A stretch of DNA of 64,000 nt from Sphingomonas sp. BK345 (GTDB taxonomy: Bacteria; Pseudomonadota; Alphaproteobacteria; Sphingomonadales; Sphingomonadaceae). The stretch is taken from assembly GCF_014193845.1 (NCBI RefSeq), contig NZ_JACHZX010000002.1, positions 62,001 to 126,000 on the forward strand, in the 5' to 3' direction. The notes under the pieces were generated by a model. It had not been told where the DNA came from and made no database searches. It saw only the letters and a program-made list of their open reading frames with translations. The translations under genes and the position numbers were made by a program. Positions 6,982 through 16,254 of this stretch are shown piece by piece; position 1 is the first letter of the stretch, and every line of letters starts with the position of its first letter.

Positions 6982-9900
6982 TCAGAAGCGGACGTGGCCG
7001 CCGACGATGAAGCGGCGCCCATAATCGAACACGTCGAGCAGCTGGTTGCTGAAGCGGCCGTGCGTGCTCTGCTGGTTGTTGTTCAGGTTCTCCGCCGCGG
7101 CGAAGACGCTGAAGGTCTTGCTGATGTCATAGCTGGTCGAGAGATCGAGCTGGAGGCTCGAGTTGACGAACGTCGGCTCGGCGCCGAACTGGCTGGTATT
7201 CTGGTTCTGCCCGAATTGCAGCAGATACTCGTCGCGCCAGTTGAGCGCGGCGCGGAACTGGAAGCCGTTCTTGTCATAGAAGCCGACGAAATTGGCGGAG
7301 TTCGCCAGGCCGGTCACCGCGAAGCCGGTCTGCGAGATGTCGGTCTGATCGTACGGCTTGTTGGTGTCGACCAGCGTGGCGTTGGCCTGGAAGCCGAAGC
7401 CGGTGTCGCCGAACACCTGCTGCCATGCCAGCTCGACGCCGCGCACGGTTGCGTCAGGGCCGTTGACCTGCTGCGAGACCGCGAAGTTGGCGGCGTTGCC
7501 GGTGGTCGGGTCGACCACGCCGTTGATCGCCTGGCGCGTCACGCCCTGCACGATGAAGTTGCTGACGTTCTTCAGGAAGAAGTCGACCGAAAGATAGGAG
7601 TTGCGCTTGTAATACCATTCCGCGGCGACGTCGAAATTGTCCGCGAGATAGGGTTGCAGCGCGGGGTTGCCGCCGCTGGCGGTGAGCGCGCCGACGCGCT
7701 GCCCGATGCCGACCGCGAGCACCGGGTTGAGCGTGGAGAGCCCCGGTCGGGTGAGCGTGCGCGACGCGTCGAAGCGCAGCTGGAGCTCGGGCGTGACCTC
7801 GAGCCGCATGTCGACGGTGGGGAGCAGGTACGAATAGTTGCTTTTCGCGCTGATCGGCGAGACCTCGCCGAACGCCACGCTCAGCAGCGTCGGATCGGCG
7901 GCGCTGGTCGAGATCGAGACGGGGAGGCGCCCCTGGCCAGTCGAGGTCAGGTGCGTGTTCTCGTTACGCACGCCGGCCGCGAAGTGGAACGGCATGCCGG
8001 CGATGTCCGCGGTGTAGGCGACGTTGAGGTAGAGCGACCAGGTCTTCTCATTGATGTTCTGGAGGCTGTTGGGATCGACCAGCTGATCGAAGCTGCCGGT
8101 GAAGCCGCTCAGTCCGGTGGTGCTAGCCGCTGCATAGTTGAAGCCGGGGATGTTCTGCATCTGCGGGTTGCCGAGGCCGCTGAGGAACTGCTGATAGGCG
8201 GCCGGGCTGAACACGATCAGCGACGGCGGGAGCGAGCCCTTGAAGCCCGGGATGAAGTTGCGCCCGAGCGAGACGCTGCCCTGGTAGAGCGAGGCCGGCA
8301 GCGGCGCGATCCCGCTGCCCTGGCCCGATGGCGTGCCGTACCCCGAATAGGCCTGCCAGAAATTGTTGGTGAAGGTGCTCTTGTTCGACAGGCGGAACTG
8401 ATCGTCGACGTACTGACCGCCGGCGCGGATGGTCAGGTCGTCCTGCTTCCACGTCGCGGTGAAGCGCGCCTGCTTGAGCTCGTCGGTGTTCTGCTGGGTC
8501 TGGTTGACCGTGACATGCGAGCCGATCAGCGTCGGATCGGCGAACGCCGCGGCATTGCCGTTCGGCCCGACAACCGTGAGCGACGGGAAGCTGTTGGTGC
8601 TCTTGCCGTTGATCTGGAGTCCGGTGTTGTTGGCGAGATTGCCGCCGTAGCCGATGTCGCCGTTCTGGCTGCCGATCGTGTCGTCGTCGGGGTTGAGCCA
8701 GCTCTTTGCGTAGGAAAGGTCACCCTCCAGCGTGAAATTCTCGCTGACGTCCCATTTGACGTTGCCGCCGATCTGGTTGGTGCGCAGGACCTGCGTATTG
8801 AGCGCGGCGGTGAAGTCGGTCGGCGACCCCGCTTGGGTAAAGTCGATCGCGGTGCCGTTGTCGTCGAGCTCGACGTTGCGCAGCGCGCCCTGGTTGAACC
8901 AGACACCCAGCGCCGAGGAGCGCGTGACGATCTCCTGGCGCGAGAAATTGTCGTCGAGCGTGACCATCACGTCCTCGGACGGATGCCATTGCAGCGCCAG
9001 GCGGGCGTCGACGCGCTCGTCCTTGGTGTTCTGCTGGTCGATGACATATTGCTGCGGGAACCAGCCCACCACGGTCTGGCGCTGCGCCGCGTCGGCGCCC
9101 GCGTTGCTCGTCGGCGCGCAGCTCGCGGCGGTGCTGCCCTGCAGCTGGCACGGCGCGTAGAAGCCGCCGGCCCAACCCGAGACCGAGACGCGGTTGGTCT
9201 TGGTGTCGCGCCGCGTGTAGATCACGTCGGCCAGCACGCCCAGCGTGTCACCGGCGAAGGTGTTGCTGACGAGCACGCCCGCGGTCGGGACGATCTTGCC
9301 CGAACGGTCCTGGAGCGATCCCGCCGCGCTCGCCGCGACGCGCAGGCCGGGGTGGTCGAACGGCTTGGGAAACTGGATGTCGACGGTGGCGCCGATCGAG
9401 CTCGACGCCAGCGTGACGTCGGGCGTCTTCAGCACGCTGAGCTGGCCGATGAAGTCCGAGCCGACGGTCGAGAAGTCGATCTGGCGGTTGCCGGTGCCGG
9501 TCGAGATGCGGCGGCCGTCGTACAGCGTAGTGTTGAAGTCGCCGCCGAAGCCGCGGACGGTGATGCCGGTCGCCTCGCCGCGCGTGCCCGAGCGCTGGAT
9601 CGACACGCCGGGCAGGCGCTGGAGCGACGCCGCGACGTTGGTGTCGGGAAATTTGCCGATGTCCTCGGCCGAGATCGCGTCGACCACGCCGGTGGCGGTG
9701 CGCTTGATGTCGAGGTTGCGCTGGAGCGAGCCGCGCAGGCCGGTGACGATGATGTCGCGGGTCGTGTCGCCGTCCAGCCCAGCCTGGTCGCCGGCGGTGT
9801 TGGCACCGTTGGTGTCGGGCGCGGTGGCCTCGTCCTGCGGGCGGCCTGCCTCGCTGGCGCTGGTGGTGTTGGCGGTGGAGGGGACCGCCGGCTGCACGCC

Positions 9901-10080
9901 CGCGGAGGGCTGCGCCTGGCTGTTCTGCACGCTGCCGGAGTCGGCCTGCTGCGCCATCGCGGGCGCCGGCGCGATCAGCGCGGCGGTGAGCGCGGCACCG
10001 CTGCACGCGGCGATCAGGGTGCGACGGGTGGTGGCGCGTCCGCCGCGACCGACAGGACGTACGCTCTCAGGCTCTCTCAT
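6982..10080 (-). CDS. TonB-dependent outer-membrane receptor (glycan-associated type)
   Basis: The 1032-residue protein has an N-terminal signal (ending APAMAQQ), a low-complexity linker, a TonB-box-like stretch (DIIVTGLRGSLQRNLD) and a plug domain (VVDAISAEDIGKFPDTNVA, PGVSIQR). The rest is beta-barrel ending in Phe (GGHVRF), as expected for BAM insertion. ATG 10080 follows GAGGAGGAGAGGGG. It should import oligosaccharide across the outer membrane with ExbBD-TonB energy. It diverges from a SapC/cupin/GH95 operon, the usual arrangement for glycan uptake in Caulobacter and Sphingomonas relatives. Two TAGCGCTA boxes and one TATAGGAT box lie in the shared promoter region. Confidence 0.95.
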   Translation of the reverse strand: MREPESVRPVGRGGRATTRRTLIAACSGAALTAALIAPAPAMAQQADSGSVQNSQAQPSAGVQPAVPSTANTTSASEAGRPQDEATAPDTNGANTAGDQAGLDGDTTRDIIVTGLRGSLQRNLDIKRTATGVVDAISAEDIGKFPDTNVAASLQRLPGVSIQRSGTRGEATGITVRGFGGDFNTTLYDGRRISTGTGNRQIDFSTVGSDFIGQLSVLKTPDVTLASSSIGATVDIQFPKPFDHPGLRVAASAAGSLQDRSGKIVPTAGVLVSNTFAGDTLGVLADVIYTRRDTKTNRVSVSGWAGGFYAPCQLQGSTAASCAPTSNAGADAAQRQTVVGWFPQQYVIDQQNTKDERVDARLALQWHPSEDVMVTLDDNFSRQEIVTRSSALGVWFNQGALRNVELDDNGTAIDFTQAGSPTDFTAALNTQVLRTNQIGGNVKWDVSENFTLEGDLSYAKSWLNPDDDTIGSQNGDIGYGGNLANNTGLQINGKSTNSFPSLTVVGPNGNAAAFADPTLIGSHVTVNQTQQNTDELKQARFTATWKQDDLTIRAGGQYVDDQFRLSNKSTFTNNFWQAYSGYGTPSGQGSGIAPLPASLYQGSVSLGRNFIPGFKGSLPPSLIVFSPAAYQQFLSGLGNPQMQNIPGFNYAAASTTGLSGFTGSFDQLVDPNSLQNINEKTWSLYLNVAYTADIAGMPFHFAAGVRNENTHLTSTGQGRLPVSISTSAADPTLLSVAFGEVSPISAKSNYSYLLPTVDMRLEVTPELQLRFDASRTLTRPGLSTLNPVLAVGIGQRVGALTASGGNPALQPYLADNFDVAAEWYYKRNSYLSVDFFLKNVSNFIVQGVTRQAINGVVDPTTGNAANFAVSQQVNGPDATVRGVELAWQQVFGDTGFGFQANATLVDTNKPYDQTDISQTGFAVTGLANSANFVGFYDKNGFQFRAALNWRDEYLLQFGQNQNTSQFGAEPTFVNSSLQLDLSTSYDISKTFSVFAAAENLNNNQQSTHGRFSNQLLDVFDYGRRFIVGGHVRF

Positions 10081-10165
10081 GGCCCCTCTCCTCCTCTGTA
10101 CCGGCGGCACCGGCGTGATCGATCATCGCGTGCGCCCGACTCGACTGGCCCGGCTGTCACTTCGA

Positions 10166-10178
10166 TGTAGCGCTAACA
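10166..10178. promoter_or_regulatory. LacI-family-like operator (TAGCGCTA box 1)
   Basis: TGTAGCGCTAACA contains the palindrome TAGCGCTA, a typical LacI/GalR-type half-site pair with a central CG. It is paired with a second copy at 10222-10231. The protein that binds is not identified. Confidence 0.5.
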
Positions 10179-10205
10179 TATCCGCCCAATCTGATCTGGC
10201 AAGTG

Positions 10206-10217
10206 ATCATATAGGAT
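10206..10217. promoter_or_regulatory. TATAGGAT box (putative GntR operator), site 1
   Basis: ATCATATAGGAT, embedded in the larger dyad TGATC-N6-GATCA. It is identical to the sites at 21996 and 37211. It sits between the two TAGCGCTA boxes upstream of the TonB receptor and the SapC operon. Confidence 0.6.
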
Positions 10218-10221
10218 CAGT

Positions 10222-10231
10222 TTAGCGCTAA
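10222..10231. promoter_or_regulatory. LacI-family-like operator (TAGCGCTA box 2)
   Basis: TTAGCGCTAA is a perfect 10-base palindrome, four bases after the TATAGGAT box, 74 bases before the SapC start. Confidence 0.5.
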
Positions 10232-10305
10232 CGACTTGACGCTGGTCGTGCGCCCGCTGATCCTTCGCGCGAGCCGAGGCGAGCGCCCGGCGAGGAGGAG
10301 GGGGC

Positions 10306-10992
10306 ATGGCGGTGTGGGAGCTGTTGGCGAGCGAGCGACATGCCGCGCTCGCGATGCGCCGAGCCAGCGCCGCGGGACGTCATTTCGTCCAGGTCGTGCC
10401 GAGCGAGTTCGCCAAGGTGGCGACGCGCTGCCCGATCGTGCTCACCAAACATCCCGAGACCGGCCGTTTCTACGCCGGCGCGCTGCTCGGCCTGGTGCCG
10501 GGCGAGAACCTCGTCACGGACGCCGGCGGCGCGATGGACGGCATCATGCCGCTCGATCTCGAACGTGAGGGGTTCTTCACCGTCGAGCAGGACATCGCGA
10601 TCGACCTCGACCATGCCCGCTTCGCCGCGGAGGAGGGAGAGCTGGCGCTGTTCGACGCGGAGAGGGCGCCCTCCGCGCATCTTCGCCGCGTCCAGCGCGC
10701 GCTCGGGCTGCTCCATACCGGGTTGGCCGAGAGCGAGGCGCTGATGGCGGCGTTGCTCGGCGCGCGCTTAATCGAGCCGATCGACGTCTCGCTCTCGTTC
10801 GATGATGGCGAGCGGCTGCACCTCGATGGTCTGTACACCGTCAGTCGCGACGCGCTGGCGGAGCTCGACGACGCGACGGTGCTGGTTCTGTTTCGCGCCG
10901 GCCATCTTCATCACGCTTGCACGCTCGTCAACTCGCTCGCGCAGATCGCGCTGCTCGCGCACCGGCGCAACGAGCGGCTGGTGGGCGCGTGA
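10306..10992 (+). CDS. SapC family protein
   Basis: The 228-residue protein matches the SapC family throughout (PIVLTKHPETGRFYAGALLGL, NLVTDAGGAMDGIMPLDLEREGF split by short variable parts). SapC was named from Campylobacter surface-layer genes, but in sphingomonads and Caulobacter it is a constant partner of glycan TonB receptors; its biochemical role is unknown. The start ATG at 10306 follows GAGGAGGAGGGG. Its stop overlaps the GTG start of the next gene, so the operon is tightly coupled. Confidence 0.85.
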   Translation: MAVWELLASERHAALAMRRASAAGRHFVQVVPSEFAKVATRCPIVLTKHPETGRFYAGALLGLVPGENLVTDAGGAMDGIMPLDLEREGFFTVEQDIAIDLDHARFAAEEGELALFDAERAPSAHLRRVQRALGLLHTGLAESEALMAALLGARLIEPIDVSLSFDDGERLHLDGLYTVSRDALAELDDATVLVLFRAGHLHHACTLVNSLAQIALLAHRRNERLVGA

Positions 10993-11990
10993 GCGCTACC
11001 GTCGCGAATTACAGGTCCGCCGAGGTCGGCGCGCCGGACCGCTTCGGTGAGCTTGTCGCGGCGTGCGAGCCGTTCGTGGTGCGCGGGCTGTGCGCCGACT
11101 GGCCGGTCAGACGGGCGGCGGGCCGGTCGCCCGCGGCGCTGCTCGACTATGTGGTCGCGCTGGACGCGGGAAAGTCGGCGGAGGCCTTCGTTGGCGCGCC
11201 TGCGATCGGCGGTCGCTATTACTACGAGGACGCACTCGACGGCTTCAACTTCGCGCGCGAGACGATCGGCGTGGGTGCGGCGCTGCGGCGCATGATCGAC
11301 ACCGCGGGCGTCGACGGCGCGGCGACGCTCTATCTCGGATCGCTCCCCACCGCCGCTTACCTGCCAGGGTTCGCGGAAGACAATGCCATGCCGCTGCTCC
11401 CGGCTGCCGCGCGCCCCCGCATCTGGCTCGGCCACGCCTCAACCGTGGCGTGCCACCACGACAATTCGGACAATCTCGCCTGCGTCGTCGCGGGGCGGCG
11501 CCGGTTCACGCTGTTCCCGCCCGACGCGATCGGTGACCTCTACGTCGGCCCGATCGATCACAATATGGCGGGGCAGCCGGTTGGGCTCGCCGTCGGCGCG
11601 GCGCCGGGCGACCCGCGCTACCCGCGCTTCGCCGCCACGCGGACGCGCGCGGCCACGGTCGAGCTCGAACCCGGCGACGCGCTCTACCTTCCCAAGCTGT
11701 GGTGGCACCAGGTCGAGGCGCTCAGCCCGGTCAACGTGCTGGTGAACTATTGGTGGGACGCGGTCGGGGCCGGCCCCGACGCGCCCTACACCGCGATGTT
11801 GCTCGCGGTCGCGGCTATCGCCGAGCGGCCCGAGCGCGAGCGCGCGGCATGGCGCGCCTTCTTCGACCATTATGTGTTCCGCCCCGACGGCCACCCGCTC
11901 GCGCATCTGCCCGAGGCGCAGCACGGGCTGCTCGCGCGCGGGCAGGGCGGGCGGATCCGCGCCATGGTGATGCGGCTGTTGCGCGGCTGA
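10989..11990 (+). CDS. JmjC/cupin-8-like protein
   Basis: A 333-residue protein starting at GTG 10989 in a GTGA overlap with the SapC gene. It has the JmjC-type double-stranded beta-helix with an HxD-like metal site in TVACHHDNSDNLACVVAG, the FTLFPPD segment and a distal GDALYLPKLWWHQVE histidine. The family comprises Fe(II)/2-oxoglutarate hydroxylase-like proteins; activity in glycan operons is not established. The usual fourth partner, a tryptophan-halogenase-like flavoprotein, is absent. It probably supports uptake or use of the substrate of the divergent TonB receptor. Confidence 0.82.
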   Translation: MSATVANYRSAEVGAPDRFGELVAACEPFVVRGLCADWPVRRAAGRSPAALLDYVVALDAGKSAEAFVGAPAIGGRYYYEDALDGFNFARETIGVGAALRRMIDTAGVDGAATLYLGSLPTAAYLPGFAEDNAMPLLPAAARPRIWLGHASTVACHHDNSDNLACVVAGRRRFTLFPPDAIGDLYVGPIDHNMAGQPVGLAVGAAPGDPRYPRFAATRTRAATVELEPGDALYLPKLWWHQVEALSPVNVLVNYWWDAVGAGPDAPYTAMLLAVAAIAERPERERAAWRAFFDHYVFRPDGHPLAHLPEAQHGLLARGQGGRIRAMVMRLLRG

Positions 11991-12006
11991 GCGGGGGAGG
12001 GCGATC

Positions 12007-14349
12007 ATGACTCAGCGGGACGGGGTGACGCGGCGGGACGCGCTCGGCGCAGCAGCGGGAACGGCGGCGCTCGCGGCGCTGCCCGCGCGCGGCGAGGAAG
12101 GAGGGGCCGACCGGCAGCGACTCTGGTACCGGCAGCCCGCGACGGTGTGGACCGAGGCACTGCCAGTGGGCAACGGCCGGCTCGGGGCGATGGTGTTCGG
12201 CGGCACCGCGCGCGAGCGACTCCAGCTTAACGAGAGCAGCCTGTGGGGCGGGGGGCCGTATGATCCGGTGAATCCGGCGGCGGGTGCGGCGCTGCCCGAG
12301 GTGCGCCGGCTGATCGCCGCGGGGCGCTATGCCGAGGCGCAGGCGCTCGCCAACGCCAAGGTGATGGCGCAGCCGCTCAGCCAGATGTCGTATCAGCCGA
12401 TCGGCGACCTGATCCTGGAGCTGCCGGGCCTCGGCGCGACGAGCGACTATCACCGCGAGCTCGATCTCGACGCGGCGCTGGCCACCACCACTTTCACCGC
12501 CGGCGGGGTGCGATACCGCCGACGCGTGCTGGCCTCACCGGTCGATCAGGTGATCGCGATCGAGCTCAGCGCCGATCGCGCCGGCGCGATCGACCTCGAC
12601 GTCGCGCTCACCACGCCACAGCGCGGCGCGGTGACCGCCGCCGGTGACACGCTCGCGCTCGACGCGCGTGCGCCCGACGAGCATGGCGTGGCGGGCGCCA
12701 CGCGGCTGGCGGCGCGCTTAGGGGTATCGGCGCATGGTGGCTCCGTGAGCGCGGGCGACGCGCGTCTGATGGTGCGCGGCGCCGCCGCGGTGATCATCCT
12801 GGTCGCGCTGGCGACGAGTTACCGCCGCTTCGACGATGTCGGCGGCGACGCCGGTGCGATCGCCGCGGCGCAGCTCGCGCGCGCGGCGACGAAACCGTTC
12901 GCGCGTATCGCTGACGACGCCGCGCGCGATCACCGCCTACTGTTTCGTCGCGTCACGCTCGACCTCGGCCGCACCGCCGCGGCCGACCGACCGACCGACG
13001 AGCGCGTGCGCGCCAGCCAGCAGGGCGACGACCCCGAACTGGCGCAGCTCTACTTCGACTATGGCCGCTATCTGCTGATCTGCTCGTCGCGCCCCGGCGG
13101 CCAGCCCGCCAATCTGCAGGGCTTGTGGAACGAGAGCGTCAAGCCGCCGTGGGGCTCGAAGTACACGATCAACATTAACACTGAGATGAACTATTGGCCG
13201 GCGGAGGCGACCGCGCTGGCCGAGTGCACCGCGCCGCTGGTGCAGATGGTGCGCGAGCTGGCGGTGACGGGCGAGCGTACCGCACGCGCGATGTACGGTG
13301 CGCGCGGCTGGGTGGCGCACCACAATACCGACGGCTGGCGCGCCACCGCCCCGATCGACGGCGCGCAATATGGCCTGTGGCCGACCGGCGGCGCGTGGCT
13401 CTGCACGCATCTGTGGGACCGCTACGACTACGGCCGCGACCTCGACTATCTGCGCTCGGTCTACCCGCTGATGCAGGGCGCGGCGCTGTTCTTCCTCGAC
13501 ACGCTCCAGGTCGACGCGGCGAGCGGGCGGCTGGTGACCAGCCCGTCGCTCTCGCCGGAGAACGTCCACCCGCGCGGCGCCGCGATCTGCGCCGGGCCGG
13601 CCATGGACCAGCAGATCCTGCGCGACCTGTTCGACCAGACCGCGCGCGCCGCGGCGCTGCTCGGCAAGGACGCCGCCTTCGCGGGCGAGCTCGCCACGGC
13701 GCGCACTCGGCTCGCGCCGGACAAGATCGGCGCGCAGGGCCAATTGCAGGAGTGGCAGGAAGACTGGGACGCCGCCGCGCCCGAGCCGCACCACCGTCAC
13801 GTCTCGCACCTGTACGGCCTGTTCCCGAGTACCCAGATCGACGTCGAGCGCACCCCCTCGCTCGCCGCGGCGGCGCGGCGCTCGCTCGAAATGCGCGGCG
13901 ACGAGTCGACCGGCTGGGCGACCGCGTGGCGCGCCAATTTGTGGGCGCGGCTGCGCGACGGCGAGCATGCGCACCGCATCCTCGCCTATCTGCTCGGCCC
14001 CGAGCGGACCTATCCCAACCTGTTCGACTCGCACCCGCCGTTCCAGATCGACGGCAATTTCGGCGGCGCGCGCGCGATCGCCGAGATGCTGATGCAGAGC
14101 CGCGGCGACGAGATCCTGCTGCTGCCAGCGCTGCCGCGCGCCTGGCCGAGCGGGACGGTGCGCGGGCTGCGCGCGCGCGGCGCACGGCAGGTCGATCTGA
14201 CCTGGCGCGCGGGGGCGGTCGAGCGTGTCGCGGTCACCTCGGAGGCGGCGGGGTCGGTGACGGTGCGAGTCGGGGCGGGCCACGTCACCGCACGACTGGG
14301 CGCGGGCGAGGTGCTGCGGCTGCGCGGTCCGGAGTTGCGACGCGGATAG
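12007..14349 (+). CDS. Glycoside hydrolase family 95 (alpha-L-fucosidase / alpha-L-galactosidase)
   Basis: The 780-residue enzyme begins with a Tat-like signal (RRDALGAAAGTAALAALPA), so it is probably periplasmic. The N-terminal beta-sandwich contains LPVGNGRLGAMVFGG and LNESSLWGG. The (alpha/alpha)6 domain carries the GH95 active-site segments: two Asn in NINTEMNYWPAEA (about 391-400), general acid Glu near 517 in SLSPEN, and Asp near 680 in FQIDGNFG. GH95 inverts alpha-L-fucosidic or alpha-L-galactosidic bonds, as on xyloglucan, glucuronoarabinoxylan or pectin side chains. It is third in the SapC operon, 16 bases after the cupin gene. Fucose versus galactose cannot be told from sequence by eye. 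Confidence 0.93.
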   Translation: MTQRDGVTRRDALGAAAGTAALAALPARGEEGGADRQRLWYRQPATVWTEALPVGNGRLGAMVFGGTARERLQLNESSLWGGGPYDPVNPAAGAALPEVRRLIAAGRYAEAQALANAKVMAQPLSQMSYQPIGDLILELPGLGATSDYHRELDLDAALATTTFTAGGVRYRRRVLASPVDQVIAIELSADRAGAIDLDVALTTPQRGAVTAAGDTLALDARAPDEHGVAGATRLAARLGVSAHGGSVSAGDARLMVRGAAAVIILVALATSYRRFDDVGGDAGAIAAAQLARAATKPFARIADDAARDHRLLFRRVTLDLGRTAAADRPTDERVRASQQGDDPELAQLYFDYGRYLLICSSRPGGQPANLQGLWNESVKPPWGSKYTININTEMNYWPAEATALAECTAPLVQMVRELAVTGERTARAMYGARGWVAHHNTDGWRATAPIDGAQYGLWPTGGAWLCTHLWDRYDYGRDLDYLRSVYPLMQGAALFFLDTLQVDAASGRLVTSPSLSPENVHPRGAAICAGPAMDQQILRDLFDQTARAAALLGKDAAFAGELATARTRLAPDKIGAQGQLQEWQEDWDAAAPEPHHRHVSHLYGLFPSTQIDVERTPSLAAAARRSLEMRGDESTGWATAWRANLWARLRDGEHAHRILAYLLGPERTYPNLFDSHPPFQIDGNFGGARAIAEMLMQSRGDEILLLPALPRAWPSGTVRGLRARGARQVDLTWRAGAVERVAVTSEAAGSVTVRVGAGHVTARLGAGEVLRLRGPELRRG

Positions 14350-14448
14350 GGCGGTGCGGCGCGGCCAGGAGGCACCACTTTCCTTCGGGGGAGTGGCCGG
14401 GGAGCGCCTCTGCGAGCGGAGCGCCGCCGGTGCGGCCTCACTCCAAAC

Positions 14449-14467
14449 CCTCCCTTTAAGGGGAGGA
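14449..14467. repeat. Short inverted repeat after the GH95 gene
   Basis: CCTCCC and GGGAGG flank a short A/T-rich loop (CCTCCCTTTAAGGGGAGG). A similar hairpin occurs at 51935-51953. It lies between convergent genes and might end transcription, but there is no T tract. Confidence 0.4.
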
Positions 14468-14559
14468 GCTCGATCGGCTCTCGTTCGACGTGTCGCCGCC
14501 GCGTACGCAATTAGCGCTTCCGCGGGAGCACTGCGCGACATGCCGTCACCAGCTCTCTC

Positions 14560-16218
14560 TCACGGCGCCTCGACGAACGGGCCGACCACGGTGCCGACGA
14601 AGCCGCCGGCACGCTGCGTGCTCAGGAAGGTCGTGTCGAGCCGCTCGGTCAGCGTTCGTCGCGCGCCGCCGGTCGCATAGTCGAACGCCATCGTCCCGCC
14701 GTCGGCGCGGATCGTCAGCGTCACCGCACCGGCGGCGTCGACCGGCGCGGAGGCGATCAAAGTGTCGCTGTCGGCCAAGTCACGCGTGTACAGCGCCACC
14801 ACCGTCTTGCCGCCGAGGCGCGTAACCGCGAACTCGAGCAACGAGCGGTCGTTCTGCACCGCCGCCAGCCCCGCGCGCGCGCCGTCGCGCTCGGGGGTGA
14901 AGCGCAGCACCGTCGATACCGTGGCGACATGGTGCTGCTGGCGCCGGCCGAGGAAGGCGGGCGTCCCGCTCAGGTCGCCGAATCGGGCGGCGGCGCTCAG
15001 CTCGAGCGCACCCCCGGCGACCCGGTAGAAAGGCAGACGCGGCGTGCGGATGCCGATCCACTGCATGCCGAGTGTGCCGCCGTCGAACTCGTCGACATAG
15101 CCGAAGTCGCCGCTGGTCGGCAGCGCGGGAGCGGGGCCGGCGGGAAGCCGGGGCCGCGCCGCGGTGAAGGGGATCGCGCGGCCGCGCTCCAGGATGTGCG
15201 GCCAGCCGGCACGCCACGTCACCGGCAGCAGGAAGGTCTCGCGGCCGATGTTGTAATGACCGTCGGCGTAGGGGCGCGTCGCCAGGAAGGTCGCCCACCA
15301 GTCGCCGTTCTGCGTCTGCACCAGCTTGGCGTGTCCCGCCGAGGTGACCGGATGCGCGCGGTCGGCGGGCAGGTCGCGCTGGGTCAGGATCGGATTGCCG
15401 GCATAGGGTATGAACGGTCCGCGCAGCGCGTTCGAGCGGAACACCACCTGCGAGTGGTTGTCGCCGGTGCCGCCCTCCGCCGCGGTGATATAATAGAGGC
15501 CGTCCTTCTTCAGCAGGTGCGGCCCTTCGATCCACACCGGCTTGGTGGCGAGGTCGACCCCGCCGTTGACGAGCTGCGTGCTCTCCCCGACCATCTTGCC
15601 GGCGCGCCAGTCATACTCCTGCACCCACAGCGCGCGGTGGCCGTCGTAGCGTGGCGGCTCGTTCGGTGCGCGATTGTTGATGATGTAGGCGCGATCGCCC
15701 TCCCAGAAGATCGACGGGTCGATGCCCTCGAACGGCAGCCAGATCGGCTTGGACCAGGGGCCGGCGGGATCGCGCGCGGTGATGATGAAGTTGCCGCCGC
15801 AGGCAACGCAGGTGTTGGCGATGTAGAAGACGCCGGCATGGTAGGAGATGTCCGGCGCGAACACCGCCTCCGAGACGCGCCGACCGGTGAAGTCGAGCTG
15901 GTCCGGCCGGTCGATCGCGTTGCCGATCTGAGTCCAGTCCACCAGGTTCTTCGAGTGGAACACGGGCAATCCGGGAAAGTGCGCGAACGACGAGTTGACG
16001 AGGTAGTAATCGTCCCCGACGCGCGTGACCGACGGGTCTGGATAGTAGCCGCTGACGATGGGGTTACGGTACTGGCCGGCGGACAGCGGCGCGTGCTCCT
16101 GCGAGCGTCCCTGGTAGGTGAACCGCTCGAAGCGGGCGACCTGCGCCGAGGCGGTGACACCGGTGATCGCCAGCAGCGCGGCGGCAGCTGTGCCCAGCCG
16201 CCCAATGACTCGCCGCAT
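14560..16218 (-). CDS. Secreted glycoside hydrolase family 43 (beta-xylosidase / alpha-L-arabinofuranosidase type)
   Basis: 552 residues with a signal peptide (cleavage near ASAQ, residue 26). The five-bladed propeller has the GH43 catalytic triad: base Asp61 (YYPDPSV), pKa-modulating Asp167 (GIDPSIF) and acid Glu231 (WIEGPHLLKKDG). A C-terminal beta-sandwich (about 370-552) matches the extra domain of long GH43 enzymes. It probably trims xylose or arabinose from hemicellulose in the periplasm. A LacI-like site lies 37 bases upstream of ATG 16218. It diverges from an esterase gene, and its only close relative in the window is the cytoplasmic GH43 at 42.1 kb. Confidence 0.92.
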   Translation of the reverse strand: MRRVIGRLGTAAAALLAITGVTASAQVARFERFTYQGRSQEHAPLSAGQYRNPIVSGYYPDPSVTRVGDDYYLVNSSFAHFPGLPVFHSKNLVDWTQIGNAIDRPDQLDFTGRRVSEAVFAPDISYHAGVFYIANTCVACGGNFIITARDPAGPWSKPIWLPFEGIDPSIFWEGDRAYIINNRAPNEPPRYDGHRALWVQEYDWRAGKMVGESTQLVNGGVDLATKPVWIEGPHLLKKDGLYYITAAEGGTGDNHSQVVFRSNALRGPFIPYAGNPILTQRDLPADRAHPVTSAGHAKLVQTQNGDWWATFLATRPYADGHYNIGRETFLLPVTWRAGWPHILERGRAIPFTAARPRLPAGPAPALPTSGDFGYVDEFDGGTLGMQWIGIRTPRLPFYRVAGGALELSAAARFGDLSGTPAFLGRRQQHHVATVSTVLRFTPERDGARAGLAAVQNDRSLLEFAVTRLGGKTVVALYTRDLADSDTLIASAPVDAAGAVTLTIRADGGTMAFDYATGGARRTLTERLDTTFLSTQRAGGFVGTVVGPFVEAP

Positions 16219-16254
16219 CTCGCCTCTCCCTTTTTGTTCAAGTGCATCGTACGA

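Larger units (their letters stand above)
10081..10305. promoter_or_regulatory. Divergent promoter region of the TonB receptor and the SapC-cupin-GH95 operon
   Basis: This 225-base spacer contains three operator-like motifs within about 70 bases: TGTAGCGCTAACA (10166-10178), TGATCATATAGGATCA (10204-10219) and TTAGCGCTAA (10222-10231). The two GCGC-centred boxes are about 55 bases apart. The layout suggests joint control of both directions by two different regulators. Confidence 0.65.

Noticed and set aside
6856..10170. A 1104-codon plus-strand open frame
   Set aside because: It is the antisense shadow of the TonB receptor; its composition is repetitive Arg/Ala/Val/Asp with no domain, while the minus-strand product has a signal, plug, barrel and terminal Phe.
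14511..14520. TTAGCGCTTC, a partial TAGCGCTA box
   Set aside because: Only one half is intact, and it lies between the ends of two convergent genes, not in a promoter.
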